Below are positions 33,972 through 45,437 of a DNA stretch of 64,000 bases, one piece after another (positions within the stretch are counted from its first letter, which is position 1; every line of letters starts with the position of its first letter). The notes under the pieces were generated by a model. The model searched no databases. It was given only the letters and a program-made list of their open reading frames with translations, and was not told the DNA's origin. The position numbers were made by a program, and so were the translations under genes. Source of the DNA: Bradyrhizobium sp. CER78 (GTDB taxonomy: Bacteria > Pseudomonadota > Alphaproteobacteria > Rhizobiales > Xanthobacteraceae); assembly GCF_029846235.1 (NCBI RefSeq), contig NZ_JARVWP010000001.1, forward strand, positions 372,001-436,000. The letters are read 5' to 3'.

Positions 33972-35083
33972 CCGGCGACCGTCAGTTTCGGGATAGCGCC
34001 GAGCAGCGCGACGACATCACGTTGGCTGTGCGTTCCCGTCTTGGCAAACACCGCCTTGACCTGGTTGCGGATCGTTTCGCGGCTTAGCCCGTGAAGCGCC
34101 GCGATATCACCGATCGTCTGTCCCTGCACGATGCCGCGGGCAACCCGCGCTTCGCTGGGAGAGAGGTCGAAGAGCCCGCGAATGAGCGCAAGGCTCGGCG
34201 CCTGAGGCGCCGTAACCGGCGTCACGATCAGGATGCCCACCGCCCCATCGAAAAGATCGCGCGCTTCGCCGGGCATCGACACCAGATGAACAACCACACG
34301 GTCCTGATTGTCGGCGCGGCACGCCGCAAACGAGCGCACGGCCTTCTCAAGCGGCGACCCGAGCTGGGACAAACCGGCACGCAGGAGGGTGTCAGCGGCC
34401 GCGTCCCTCATCGCGATACGGTCCCCGGGGAGCCAGCGCAGGACGTCCGTCATCCCTTCGATCAAGGCGTTCGCCACCAGGACACGTCCGGATCGTTCAA
34501 TCGCCAACGCCGGCAGATCGACGAGCGCCAGAGCCTCGGTCGCCGCCTGCATCCGCGCCAGACGCCAGCGCGTCGCCAGCAGGCTCGCCCGCGCGAGATG
34601 GGGGCGAAACCGGTCGAGAAAATCGAGATCCTGCCGCGAAAAAGCCGGCTCGCCTGCGAGTCTTTCCATATGAAACACGACGAGCTCGCCGGAGGGACTA
34701 TGGACGGCCGTGGCGCAGGCGTGCTCGAAACCCCACTTCTTGTTCCACTCCGTCCGATACGGATCGCGTTCCCATTCCTCCAGCGTGAAGACGTCTTGTT
34801 CGCTGACGAAACCAGGGTGATCCCGTGCCAGCAGCCTCGGGGTCGTCTCGGTACGACTGGCCAGGCCCTCGCTGATGAAGGCCGAGAATGCCTCCTGGAT
34901 CGATGGTGACATCACCACGCCATTCCAGACGCCGCTCCACCGATCGCTGCCCGAGCTGATCATCACCATGCCGTGGGCGCCGCCGGCATGCGCGATGTCT
35001 TCCAGAACGTCCGGCCACAGGTCTGGAACGACAGCAGCCTCATGGATCCGATCCACGATGCGCTCGAAGTCAATGTCCGTCAT
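33968..35083 (-). CDS. LuxR-type HTH transcriptional regulator
   Basis: 371 residues from the ATG at 35083 (GGGGTGG upstream). The C-terminal GerE domain is clear: FDLSPSEARVARGIVQGQTI, then ALHGLSRETIRNQVKAVFAK and THSQRDVVALL. The long N-terminal part (about 300 residues) has PAS/GAF-like features (VDLPALAIERSGRVLVANAL) but no autoinducer-binding domain signature, so it is not a classic AHL receptor. Such proteins are common in Bradyrhizobium, effector unknown. It is next to an MBL hydrolase gene, same strand, 174 bp apart. Confidence 0.88.
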   Translation of the reverse strand: MTDIDFERIVDRIHEAAVVPDLWPDVLEDIAHAGGAHGMVMISSGSDRWSGVWNGVVMSPSIQEAFSAFISEGLASRTETTPRLLARDHPGFVSEQDVFTLEEWERDPYRTEWNKKWGFEHACATAVHSPSGELVVFHMERLAGEPAFSRQDLDFLDRFRPHLARASLLATRWRLARMQAATEALALVDLPALAIERSGRVLVANALIEGMTDVLRWLPGDRIAMRDAAADTLLRAGLSQLGSPLEKAVRSFAACRADNQDRVVVHLVSMPGEARDLFDGAVGILIVTPVTAPQAPSLALIRGLFDLSPSEARVARGIVQGQTIGDIAALHGLSRETIRNQVKAVFAKTGTHSQRDVVALLGAIPKLTVAG

Positions 35084-35257
35084 TGCCACCCCTATTAGCC
35101 CCAAGACAATCGACGTCAAACAAGCAGCCGGCGCAACCCCGCGCAAATACTGGCATTTCCATTGCCCGAATTTCAAATGGTAAGGTGGATGCAACGACCG
35201 CGCCAGAATCGCTGGCAAACTCTGCGACGAAGGTCAAATGCGGACCGCGCGGTCAAA

Positions 35258-36097
35258 TCAAAGAGCGAGCGCGTGTCGACCGCAACGGCAGCTCTCGTAG
35301 TCGATGGGATCGTGGCTGTTGACGATCGTGACATCGGAGCCATGCGCCGCCTTCAGCTGGCGCAAGCGCTCCTGGTTCTGGATCCGCGTCGCGCGATCCA
35401 TATCCGCTCGGCGCTGGAACAGGCCGAGCACCAGCGGGATCCGCGGCCTCACATCGAGCTGCGCGTGATGGAAGTAGGCATCACCGGCATGCAGCAGCCA
35501 TCTGCCCTTGTCGCGCACCGCGATGCCGCAATGGCCGAGCGTGTGGCCCGGCAGCGGGATCATCAGAATGTCCGGTTCGCGGTTACCAAGCGCGCGCACG
35601 CCTTTGAATCCGAACCAGTCCTCGCCATCAGCGCCATAGAACGTCCAGTCCGGCCCATGCTTCCATTGCGCCATGATGTAGCGTCCTTCCGGCGGTGTGA
35701 CCTGATGCGTCACCGCCATATCGTATTCCTTGCGATGGACGTGCACCTTGGCTTTCGGAAAGTCCGGCACGCCGCCGGCGTGATCGCGATCGAGATGCGT
35801 CAGCAACAGATGGCGCACATCATCAGCCGAGAAGCCCAGTGCCTTCACCTGACGGACGGCGGTCTCGGCCGGATCGAGTCGCGGCGTGGTCTGCCGCACC
35901 CATTTGCGCCCGAGCCGCGGCGGGTCACCGATGTCGTCGAGCCCGATGCCTGTGTCGACCAGCACGAGGCCGTCATTGCTCTCGACGAGCAGGCAATGAC
36001 AGACCATCCGCGCCCGCTGGAAGATGCTGCCGCTGCCGTTCACGAGCCGCTTTCCGATCGGGCACATCGTGCCAGTATTGAGATGATGGATGCGCAT
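35258..36097 (-). CDS. MBL-fold metallo-hydrolase, AHL-lactonase-like
   Basis: 279 residues. Metal ligands are HLDRDH (H101, D103, D105, H106), PGHT (H185) and HAGDA (D206), as in the AiiA/AttM lactonase branch of the metallo-beta-lactamase superfamily. A two-zinc lactonase acting on acyl-homoserine lactones is a reasonable guess, but other lactones or esters are equally possible. No signal peptide. The divergent LysR gene at 36189 is the probable regulator. Confidence 0.85.
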   Translation of the reverse strand: MRIHHLNTGTMCPIGKRLVNGSGSIFQRARMVCHCLLVESNDGLVLVDTGIGLDDIGDPPRLGRKWVRQTTPRLDPAETAVRQVKALGFSADDVRHLLLTHLDRDHAGGVPDFPKAKVHVHRKEYDMAVTHQVTPPEGRYIMAQWKHGPDWTFYGADGEDWFGFKGVRALGNREPDILMIPLPGHTLGHCGIAVRDKGRWLLHAGDAYFHHAQLDVRPRIPLVLGLFQRRADMDRATRIQNQERLRQLKAAHGSDVTIVNSHDPIDYESCRCGRHALAL

Positions 36098-36165
36098 GAC
36101 ATATCCTCCGCTGACGCCGGCGTAGGCTTGCCACTCGCATTTCCATAGGTAAAATATTGTCTTTC

Positions 36166-36178
36166 TATCGATACGATA
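36166..36178. promoter_or_regulatory. Candidate LysR box (T-N11-A dyad)
   Basis: TATCGATACGATA is a perfect 5-bp dyad around ATA and fits the T-N11-A consensus for LysR-type regulators. It lies 11 bp before the lysR start and about 70 bp before the MBL gene start, a typical position for autoregulation plus activation of the divergent target. Confidence 0.55.
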
Positions 36179-36188
36179 GGACAGGCCT

Positions 36189-37049
36189 ATGGATATCCGC
36201 GAACTCCGTTATTTTGCCGCGGTCTACCGCGAGCGCAATCTGACCGCTGCGGCGAAGCGCTGCTTCATCTCGCAACCCTCGATCTCCGCGGCGATCACCA
36301 ATCTCGAGGCCGAGCTCGGCACCACGCTGTTCATCCGGCACAAGAAGGGCATGGCGCCGACGGAATCTGCCGCGCAGTTTCACGGCATCGCCCGCAGGAT
36401 CATCGACGAGGCGGACGCGGCGCGAAACCTGTTTCGCAAACCGGCGACAAGGCAGCCGCTGACGCTCGGTCTGTTGCGCACGCTCGATCAGGCGCGAACG
36501 ATCGCCCTGCTGAAGCCGCTGACCGGCAACGCCGATCTCGCGCTTCGGTTGGTCGGCGCCAACCAGCAGGCCGACGCACGGATCGTCGCAAGAACGATGA
36601 TCGGCCCCGACGAGCGCTTCATCCCGCTCTGGAGCGAGCGCTATGTCGCGGCACTGCCGCCGTCGCATCCCCTGACGCTGAAGGAGACGCTGCGGACCAG
36701 CGACTTCGCCGGCGTTCCGATGATCGATCGCTGCCATTGCGAGCAGCAGGAATTCTTCAAGCGCACCGCGCCGCCGCGCAAGCCGGTGGCGATCGCGGAA
36801 TCGGAGGAGTGGGCGATGGCGCTGGTCGCGGCCGGGGTCGGCATCGCGATCGTCCCCGAAGGCGTGGCCTGCGGCAATCCGGACGTCGCGGTGCGTGCGA
36901 TCGAGATCGACGTGACGCGCCAGGTCGGCCTCGCCTACCCCTCGGCCCATCCGCCCTCCGATGCGCTGAAGGAGTTCATTGCAAGCCTGCCGCGGCAAGC
37001 CAACAGCCGCCGCGTCAGGTCCGCAATCAAGAAGGTGAAATCGGCCTAG
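36189..37049 (+). CDS. LysR-family transcriptional regulator
   Basis: 286 residues. The N-terminal winged HTH is standard (MDIRELRYFAAVYRERNLTA, then AAKRCFISQPSISAAITNLE). The rest is the periplasmic-binding-fold effector domain. The start MDIRELRYF is typical and needs no revision. Divergent from the MBL hydrolase gene, with a T-N11-A site in the 91-bp gap, so that gene is the likely target. Its stop overlaps by 4 bp the convergent lipoprotein gene. Effector not predictable. Confidence 0.93.
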   Translation: MDIRELRYFAAVYRERNLTAAAKRCFISQPSISAAITNLEAELGTTLFIRHKKGMAPTESAAQFHGIARRIIDEADAARNLFRKPATRQPLTLGLLRTLDQARTIALLKPLTGNADLALRLVGANQQADARIVARTMIGPDERFIPLWSERYVAALPPSHPLTLKETLRTSDFAGVPMIDRCHCEQQEFFKRTAPPRKPVAIAESEEWAMALVAAGVGIAIVPEGVACGNPDVAVRAIEIDVTRQVGLAYPSAHPPSDALKEFIASLPRQANSRRVRSAIKKVKSA

Positions 37050-37813
37050 CCCTTCGTCACCACGGCCTGGCCCGTGACCGGCCCGGAGACCAGCGGCGCA
37101 TTGGCGGAGAGCCGGGCGAGTTCGTTGATCTGACGTTCGGCATCCGCGGCCATGCCGTCTGGCGCCTGGATCACCAGCCGCTCCAGCGCCCAGCGATAGG
37201 ACGAGATCCGCCGCTCCAGGGCCTGCTGGACCCACTGCACGATCAGCGTGTTCTCCTCCATCCGCGCGACCGCATCGGCCCGCTCGCGCGGCGACACGTC
37301 GGCAATCATGTTGAGGCTGGCACTGCGCTTGCGGTCGAGCTCGATCACCTGGATCGCCGTCGCGAAGAACGGCTCGAACCGCGTGATGTCGTCGCGTACC
37401 TGGTCGATCAGCAGCGAATAGCGCGAGGCGAACGAGCGATGCGGCTCGTCGATCAGGTTGCGGCCATACGCGGTGCGATCGAACACCGCCTTCTGCCGCC
37501 ACGGCGAAGGCAGCGGCTGGTAATCGCCGAACACGCTCTTCCATGCCGGCCGCGACAACGGCGGCTCGACGAACTGATAGGCGAGATCGCGCAGCTGGCG
37601 TTCGTGTTCGGTGAGCTGGAATTGCGAGGCGTTCTTGCCGATGCTGCCGGTCGCCTCGGCGCCCATCCAGCGATGCATGTCGTCGTTGCGGAAATCAGCG
37701 CGGGTGCGGCCGAAATCGCCGCCGCTACAGCCCGCGAGCGCTGAGCCCGCCACCAGCAGGATCAGCGCCGGGAGTGACCGCCGAACGACAGTCCGCTGCA
37801 CAGGCTCGAGCAT
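37046..37813 (-). CDS. Lipoprotein of unknown function
   Basis: 255 residues from the ATG at 37813. Type II signal peptide with lipobox ALAGC (C29) after SLPALILLVAGS. The mature protein is helical and Arg/Glu-rich (DQVRDDITRFEPFFATAIQV, EENTLIVQWVQQALERRISS). Upstream in-frame sequence to 37888 is basic and not signal-like, so the inner start is preferred. No recognised domain. A small gene follows upstream at 37830-38024 on the same strand, 16 bp apart. Confidence 0.78.
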   Translation of the reverse strand: MLEPVQRTVVRRSLPALILLVAGSALAGCSGGDFGRTRADFRNDDMHRWMGAEATGSIGKNASQFQLTEHERQLRDLAYQFVEPPLSRPAWKSVFGDYQPLPSPWRQKAVFDRTAYGRNLIDEPHRSFASRYSLLIDQVRDDITRFEPFFATAIQVIELDRKRSASLNMIADVSPRERADAVARMEENTLIVQWVQQALERRISSYRWALERLVIQAPDGMAADAERQINELARLSANAPLVSGPVTGQAVVTKG

Positions 37814-37829
37814 TGCACGCTGTCCGCGA

Positions 37830-38024
37830 TCAGGAGCGGCGTCGGCGCCGGCGGCCCTGCGCAGTGCCCTGCTCCGGTCCGCGACCACCGCCGGTCTCCT
37901 CCGTCGTTCGCTCGATCCGGACGACGGGAAGGATCAGCACGGTCCCCATGCCTTCGCCGGCAGCACCGGCCATGCTCGGCCGCCGTGCAGCCGCATCCGC
38001 CGGAAACTCAACGATGGTGCCCAT
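37830..38024 (-). CDS. Small conserved basic-tailed protein
   Basis: 64 residues from the ATG at 38024 (MGTIVEFPADAAARRPSMAG). The centre has GTVLILPVVRIER, and the end is a Gly/Arg-rich tail with six Arg in a row. The pattern MGTI.EFP followed by ILPV.RIER is one I associate with a short conserved Bradyrhizobium protein. Soluble, perhaps nucleic-acid binding because of the tail. Likely co-transcribed with the lipoprotein gene. Confidence 0.6.
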   Translation of the reverse strand: MGTIVEFPADAAARRPSMAGAAGEGMGTVLILPVVRIERTTEETGGGRGPEQGTAQGRRRRRRS

Positions 38025-38280
38025 GTTCCGTTCTCTCTGGCCCCGCACGGACATGATTTGCCCCGCGCACGCCGAGTTAAGAACGGGCATGGTTAATGAC
38101 ATCTTAAACTACCGATACGGACGGTTACGGATATGGCGCTGTGCCTTAATAGACACGCGCAAATCCGAGCGTTCGCCTTCACGGCTTGTTTTCCTTAACT
38201 GCGTCTTAAAACAGCCTGCGTAGGCTCGCTGTCACAGGGTTTTTCAAACCGAATCTTACTGGCAAGTCGCGTACGCCGAG

Positions 38281-39252
38281 ATGAGCGCAGCTCCGCTATT
38301 TCCTGGTTTCGATGGGCTGATGACGCTCTCCCGTCGTGAGGGCGTCGACATCCGCCCCACTTTGCTGCGCGTCCTGACCGACCTCTATGTGCAGGCCAGC
38401 GCACACTCCGCCGATGAAGAGCGCCAATTCGTCGAGTTGACGTCGCGCCTGATCGACGAGGTCGACGACGCGACCCGCGCCGCGGTCCGCGCGCGGCTTG
38501 CAATCTATCCGGCAACGCCCGCCCGGATCATGGAGAAGCTCGGCCTGCGGCGCGCCGGTCCGGACCAGCCGATGCCGGCTGCTGCGCCGATTGCCCCGCC
38601 CGCAGCGTCAACGCCGCAGGCGAGGATTCCGACCGAGGCCGAGCAGCGGATGGCGGCGAGCCTTGCGATGCGGCCGAACGATGCCGCCGAAATCTCCGAC
38701 ATGTTCTTCGCCGCCACTGCCAAGGAACGCGCGCAAATCCTGCACAATCTGCAGGAAACGCCGCTCAAGGCCGCGGCACGGATTCCGGCAGCCCGCGCCG
38801 CGCGCGCGATCCATATCCTGGAGATGGCCGCGTTTGCCGAGGACCTCGACAACTTCACACTCGAACTCGGCGAAGCGCTGATCCTGCCGTCGCGGATCGC
38901 CGCCGACGTCGTCAACGATCCCGGCGGCGAGCCGCTCGCCTGCGCGATGCGAGCGCTCGACGTGTCGAGCGCCGCCTTCCAGCGCATCCTGATGTTCCTC
39001 AATCCGGAAGCCGGCTCGTCGGTCAACTATGTCTACCGGCTGTCGCGGCTCTACGATCGCCTGAGCGAACGCTCCGCGCTGGTGATGCTGGCGGCCTGGC
39101 GCGGCTCGACGATGGCGGTGGCCCGCGCCAAGTATCGCTCGTCGCTGTATGACGATGAGCGTCATCACGTGCGCGCCGCGTCGCCGCAAACGCGACCGGC
39201 AGTGCAGCCCGGCAGCGCGCCCGCCATTCGCAACCAGAAATCCGGAAGCTAA
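38281..39252 (+). CDS. DUF2336 family protein
   Basis: 323 residues, helical, HEAT-like alternation of hydrophobic helices through the first 250 residues (VLTDLYVQASAHSADEERQF, EISDMFFAATAKERAQILHN). DUF2336 proteins are restricted mainly to Alphaproteobacteria and have no defined function. There is no signal peptide. Gln/Pro/Arg-rich disordered tail. It stands alone after a 256-bp gap. Confidence 0.8.
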   Translation: MSAAPLFPGFDGLMTLSRREGVDIRPTLLRVLTDLYVQASAHSADEERQFVELTSRLIDEVDDATRAAVRARLAIYPATPARIMEKLGLRRAGPDQPMPAAAPIAPPAASTPQARIPTEAEQRMAASLAMRPNDAAEISDMFFAATAKERAQILHNLQETPLKAAARIPAARAARAIHILEMAAFAEDLDNFTLELGEALILPSRIAADVVNDPGGEPLACAMRALDVSSAAFQRILMFLNPEAGSSVNYVYRLSRLYDRLSERSALVMLAAWRGSTMAVARAKYRSSLYDDERHHVRAASPQTRPAVQPGSAPAIRNQKSGS

Positions 39253-39345
39253 GGCGCGACCATCGCGTTCTAGCTTTATTCGGGGCATACGTGGACTCGT
39301 TGGCACGGCAAGCTCGTCGTGGCGCCCTGCCACCCGCCCCGCCGA

Positions 39346-40452
39346 TTAACTCAGGGTGGCGAACGCAGCCGGCGTGAACTCGGCGATCTCGCGACCTTGC
39401 CGTACTTTCTCAAGCCAGGCGGCATCCTGCAGCAACGCGCGTCCGACCGCGACCAGGTCGAACTCGCCGCGCTCCAGCCGCCTGAGCAGTCCATCCAGCG
39501 GCGTGGATTGGGCGGTCTCGCCCGCCAAGGATGCGTAGACGTCGCCAGACAGGCCGACAGCGCCAACGGTTATCGCGGTGACCCCCGTGAGCTTCTTCGC
39601 CCAGCCGGCAAGATTCAGCTCCCGATCGATCTCAGGGAAAGCGGGCTGCCAGAACTTTGGCTGCGAGAGGTGGAAGGCATCCGCTCCAGCGTCGACAAGG
39701 ACGGAAAGCCATTGTTCCAGCGCCTTCGGCGTCGCGGCCAGCCGTGCACTGAAGTCTTTCGGCTTCCATTGTGAAAGGCGGAGAATCACCGGGAAGCCCG
39801 AGGTCACCACCGACCGAATTGCGTTCAGAATCTCGACCACGAAGCGAGAACGCTCGACGAGCGTCGAGCCACCGTATTCGTCGTCGCGCAAGTTGAGATG
39901 GTCGTAGAAGAACTGATTGATGAGATAGCCGTGCGCCCCCATCACCTCTATGCCGTCGAAGCCGAGCCGCTCGGCATCCATTGCTGCCCTCGCGAACGCG
40001 TCGATGATGTCGGCCACATCGGCCTCGCTCATCGGCTGATTGACGCGCTCGCCTGTCACTGAAAGCCCCGAGGGACTTTCATAGGGCGCCGGCGGTGTCC
40101 AGTCCGGTACCGCGTTCGAGAGCTTATGCCCCACATGAACCAACTGCGGCGCGATGCGCCCACCTGCCGCGTGAACCTCGTCCACCACCTTCTTCCAGCC
40201 GGCGAGCGCCGTCTCGCCGTGGAAGCGGGGCATATTGGGCTCGTTGAGCGCGGCCGGGCGACCGACCCCTGTCGCCTCAGTGATGATGAGACCGACGCCG
40301 CTCTCTGCGCGGCGGCGATAATAGGCGGCGACCTCGGCGGTGGGTACGCCGCCCGGCGACATGGACCGCGTCATCGGAGCCATCACGACGCGGTTCGGCA
40401 GGTCGAGGGCGTTCAGGCGGTAGGATCTGAACAGGACGTCAAGACTGGACAT
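39346..40452 (-). CDS. Old Yellow Enzyme-family FMN ene-reductase
   Basis: 368 residues, TIM-barrel flavoprotein that reduces activated C=C bonds (or nitroesters) with NAD(P)H. Seen: PNRVVMAPMTRSMSPGGVPT at the N-terminus, IAPQLVHVGHKL, GYLINQFFYDHLNLRDDEYG (OYE signature), VILRLSQWK and the phosphate-binding end VAVGRALLQDAAWLEKVRQG. The substrate-binding pair usually read as HxxN or HH near residue 180 appears here in a variant (VHVGHKL), so the exact subclass is uncertain. No neighbour helps with substrate. Confidence 0.9.
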   Translation of the reverse strand: MSSLDVLFRSYRLNALDLPNRVVMAPMTRSMSPGGVPTAEVAAYYRRRAESGVGLIITEATGVGRPAALNEPNMPRFHGETALAGWKKVVDEVHAAGGRIAPQLVHVGHKLSNAVPDWTPPAPYESPSGLSVTGERVNQPMSEADVADIIDAFARAAMDAERLGFDGIEVMGAHGYLINQFFYDHLNLRDDEYGGSTLVERSRFVVEILNAIRSVVTSGFPVILRLSQWKPKDFSARLAATPKALEQWLSVLVDAGADAFHLSQPKFWQPAFPEIDRELNLAGWAKKLTGVTAITVGAVGLSGDVYASLAGETAQSTPLDGLLRRLERGEFDLVAVGRALLQDAAWLEKVRQGREIAEFTPAAFATLS

Positions 40453-40824
40453 GAGATGTTCCGGCGCGCGAGAGACAGTCGACCAGAGTGCATTGATGCA
40501 AGCCGTCGTCAGGCGTTTCGCTAGTTTGGTTATCAGGGATGCGCCGGCCGACTCACGCGGATGCGCTCACCAGCTCGGCCGTTGGCAGCGTACCTGGGGT
40601 CGCGGACTGCCGAACGGGACTGCGCAATGCGCGACAACGGCTGTGCATCGGCGCACCACTCCGACCGACCGCGCTTCGCCCGGCCACGCCGCGCCGTCTC
40701 GGGGAGCTCGGCGGTCGTGTCCGGATCTGGTCCGACCGCGAAGTCGTTGAATGTCGGGATCTGCGCGGCCGTTGTGGTGCAAGCGGACAAATGCGCTTGC
40801 TTCCCAAGCAGCCGAGGTTGCGCC
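40453..40824. other. 372-bp gap without a supportable gene
   Basis: Overlapping frames are open on both strands, but none has a good start or a recognisable product. A regulator often sits beside OYE reductase genes; here nothing like a TetR or LysR HTH can be read. It probably holds the reductase promoter. Confidence 0.45.
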
Positions 40825-41169
40825 CTAGCTCTTCGCCAGATCGAGGAAGTGCCGCCCAGCGCGATCCTCGGTCTCGACGATCCAGGCATCGGGATCGAAG
40901 CGCAGTTCCTTGGTCAATCGCTCCTCGACTGTCGGCTCGGTCACCGGCTGCGGCGCCGTTGGCACGAACAGCCGTTCGACCGGACGGCTGTCGTCATAGA
41001 CCGTCTGCGGCGCCGGCGCGTACAGCATCGCGTTGCCGTCCATCAGCGCCACCTTGACGAACACGGCGCCGGCCTCTTCGGCGCCCTTCTTGCGGACCGC
41101 GCCGAACACGCCTTCGGTCTGGCAGCGGCGCAGATAGGCCGCAACCCAAATACTGGTTTTCAATCGCAT
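40825..41169 (-). CDS. DUF1491 family protein
   Basis: 114 residues from the ATG at 41169 (MRLKTSIWVAAYLRRCQTEG), the typical start of the family. It continues with VRKKGAEEAGAVFVKVALMD and ends with RFDPDAWIVETEDRAGRHFL. A small soluble protein found throughout Alphaproteobacteria, function undefined. The frame is open further upstream to 41238 but is not family-like there. Confidence 0.88.
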   Translation of the reverse strand: MRLKTSIWVAAYLRRCQTEGVFGAVRKKGAEEAGAVFVKVALMDGNAMLYAPAPQTVYDDSRPVERLFVPTAPQPVTEPTVEERLTKELRFDPDAWIVETEDRAGRHFLDLAKS

Positions 41170-41344
41170 GCGCCGACCTATAGGCCAGCAGCGCGGCCAC
41201 GTCCAATTGTCACGGATGTCACGCGCCGACGGGTGCATGGCCGTGCCACCAATGCTCTGAATTTACTTCCGCTTTCGGCGGCATAGTGGACTTGGCCAGA
41301 CTTGCGACTGGGTTGATCCGGTCGCGAATGACCCGTTGCGGAAG

Positions 41345-41713
41345 TTAGCTGCTTCGTCGACCGGCTTTCCGCGCAAAGAGTATCGTTAGGAGATATGCCA
41401 GCGCGAGAACAAAGATCGCGTCGAACAAGTAGATCTTGAAACCTCGACCGAACGACGCTCGGGTCGCCCCGAACGAAAATTCTCGCGCGTCAGAGAACTG
41501 TATCGGCAGGTTGAGAACGGTCGAGATGAGTTGACCGACCCAACCGTCTCCACAGGTGAAGCTTTGCTGTTCCTCGGTCAAACTGCATCCGATGGATTTC
41601 AGCATAGGATATGCGACAAGCTCCAACGGGACTATGACAACGGCAATTGCCACGATGCATAAGCAAAGCAGGCCCACGCCTCGAAAAACCTTGAGCACTA
41701 TCGATCTCAACAT
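41345..41713 (-). CDS. Two-helix membrane protein, unknown
   Basis: 122 residues. Membrane segments at about 10-36 (GVGLLCLCIVAIAVVIVPLE) and 93-113 (YLFDAIFVLALAYLLTILFA), with a loop between them that has two Cys (SIGCSLTEEQQSFTCGDGW), probably a periplasmic disulfide. Lower GC than neighbours in places. No family recognised. Confidence 0.5.
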   Translation of the reverse strand: MLRSIVLKVFRGVGLLCLCIVAIAVVIVPLELVAYPMLKSIGCSLTEEQQSFTCGDGWVGQLISTVLNLPIQFSDAREFSFGATRASFGRGFKIYLFDAIFVLALAYLLTILFARKAGRRSS

Positions 41714-41910
41714 TCACACCGATAGCCGGTTGAGCCTATCCTTGATCCGCTCACCGACAAGCGTCGAGGTGCTGGTAAACGAACCTTTGGGGCGGATGAC
41801 CTTCTGCTCATGGCCCATCGCGTCATTTGGCTGCGCTGCAACTTTGGTTGCCACCCGCGCATAGTGGACTCCGTTAAGCCCTCCGAACGGCAGATTTATG
41901 GGCTCGCGGC

Positions 41911-42667
41911 CTAGTCGATCGAATGCCCGATCATGGTGCCGAGCTCGCGCACCAGACGATCGGACATCTGCCCGGTCACCGGCAGCTTGCGGGCGCGCTC
42001 GAACTTCGCGATCGCGTGCTGGGTGTCGGCGCCGATCGTGCCGGTCGGCTTGAGCTGGCCGTAGCCATATTCGGTCAGCGTGCGCTGGACCGCGGCGATG
42101 CGTTTGCCGGCCGGGCTCAGATGCTGGGTCGGGATCGGCGCCGGCGGACGAATGACGCTGGACGGCGCGGCGGCCGGGGACGGTGCGGCCGCCGGCGGCG
42201 CAGCGGTCGACTTCAGCACCAGGTTGGCCATCGGATCGACCGGCTTGGCTTCAACCGGCTTCGGTTCCGGCTTGGCTTCAACGGACCTGGTCTCGGCCGG
42301 CCTGGTCTCCACCGGCTTCACATCGACCGGTCTCGGCGGCTCCACGGCGGCCGGCTCGACCGATCGGGCGGCAGCCTCGGCAGGACGCGGGCGCGGCATC
42401 GGGCTGGCGGCAGCGACAGCCGGTGGCGGCGGCGGCAGCGTCACCACCGAGCCGCCGAACATCGGGGACGGATGACGGCCAGCCTGCAGGAACAGCGCGT
42501 TGATCAGGATAGCCACAATGGCAGACGTTGCCAGTACGCCGGCGACGAGATCCTTCGGACTGTGCAGCAGCAGGCGCAGGACGAGGCCACGCTCTTCCTC
42601 GGCCGCGATGGCCACTGCCTTGGCGCCGCGGCGACGGCGCGGCGTTTCGTCATCATCCAAAGTCTGT

Positions 42668-42675
<8 letters not shown>
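41911..42675 (-). CDS. Membrane-anchored peptidoglycan-binding protein
   Basis: 254 residues: basic cytosolic N-terminus (PRRRRGAKAVAIAAEEERG), one membrane helix at about 43-66 (VAGVLATSAIVAILINALFL), a Pro/Ala/Val-rich periplasmic linker of about 100 residues with degenerate PVE.KP repeats, and a C-terminal PG_binding_1 domain (VQRTLTEYGYGQLKPTGTIG, DTQHAIAKFERARKLPVTG). It overlaps the stop of the histidine kinase gene by 8 bp and is probably translated with it, which suggests cell-wall sensing or localisation. Confidence 0.82.
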
Positions 42676-44500
<1,825 letters not shown>

Positions 44501-44912
44501 TCGTCAAGACAGACGCGCCGGAACGCCTCCTTCGTGATTGCAGGTCAACGTGTCAGAGCGAACTTAAGCGAACGCTAAGGCGCGGTGGCCCGCTGCCAAA
44601 CACCGTGCATTGACGAGGCTGCGAGGCTGCCATTCACCGGTCATTTGTCGGGGATGGTGAACGGCTGGTTTCCGGATGCGACGATCTATGGTTTCGAAAT
44701 GGTGGACACGGCGTAGCCGGCATCTCCGGCAGCCGAAAGCCGCTATCAATCGAAAATTTACGGCGAATCAATTCAGGCGAATTTTCCGCGATTTTTCGGC
44801 GGATTTACTTCAATGCAGATACTTCCGATTTATCGACCGATGCTAACCGTGAGGGCAATAGCGGCATCGACCGCGCAAGAAGCAAGACAAGATAGACGAC
44901 CGGGATCGCGCC
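44501..44912. other. 412-bp gap without a clear gene
   Basis: Holds the divergent promoters of the kinase and DUF5330 genes. A short frame ending at about 44716 (MVNGWFPDATIYGFEMVDTA) is protein-like but only about 43 codons from a poor GTG. A further AT-rich patch lies near 44745-44830. No repeat or RNA gene seen. Confidence 0.45.
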
Positions 44913-45293
44913 ATGTTCTTCCTGCTGCGTTTGGCATTCTGGCTCGGGCTTGTGCTCGTGCTGCTGCCGAGAGACAAAACTCCTGAAGCGGACAAGACGC
45001 CGCAGATCAGCGCATCGGACGCGGTGTCGGCCGCGACCGCGACGATCAGCGACATGGGTCAGTTCTGCAAGCGTCAGCCATCGGCCTGCGAAGTCGGCGG
45101 CCAGGCCGCGACCGCGATCGGCCAGCGGGCGACCGACGGTGCGCGCAAGCTCTACCAGATGATCACCGACAAGAAGCCTCCCGATCACACCGGCTCGATC
45201 GGCAAGGACGATACCGATTCTGCCTCCGCGTCCCGCGACACGCTGACCGCGGACGACCAGACCATCGAATTCCGCCTGCCGCCGATGCCGTGA
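44913..45293 (+). CDS. DUF5330 family exported or anchored protein
   Basis: 126 residues. N-terminal hydrophobic helix (MFFLLRLAFWLGLVLVLLPR), then an Ala/Thr-rich helical domain with two Cys (MGQFCKRQPSACEVGGQAAT), and a polar Ser/Asp tail. The FCKRQPSAC..G block is the family signature I recognise from Bradyrhizobium and other Hyphomicrobiales. Probably periplasmic and membrane-anchored. Function unknown. Confidence 0.78.
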   Translation: MFFLLRLAFWLGLVLVLLPRDKTPEADKTPQISASDAVSAATATISDMGQFCKRQPSACEVGGQAATAIGQRATDGARKLYQMITDKKPPDHTGSIGKDDTDSASASRDTLTADDQTIEFRLPPMP

Positions 45294-45437
45294 GCGCAAA
45301 CCAGCGCGCTTTCGAACAAAGTGGGCGCCGGTTCGCGTGAAGAAAACACGTCAAAACCGCAGGGAACCGGTTCCATTTTCATCGCTTTCGCGGCGCGCCT
45401 TCCTATATAAGCCGTTAAGGACAGGACGTGGGCCACG

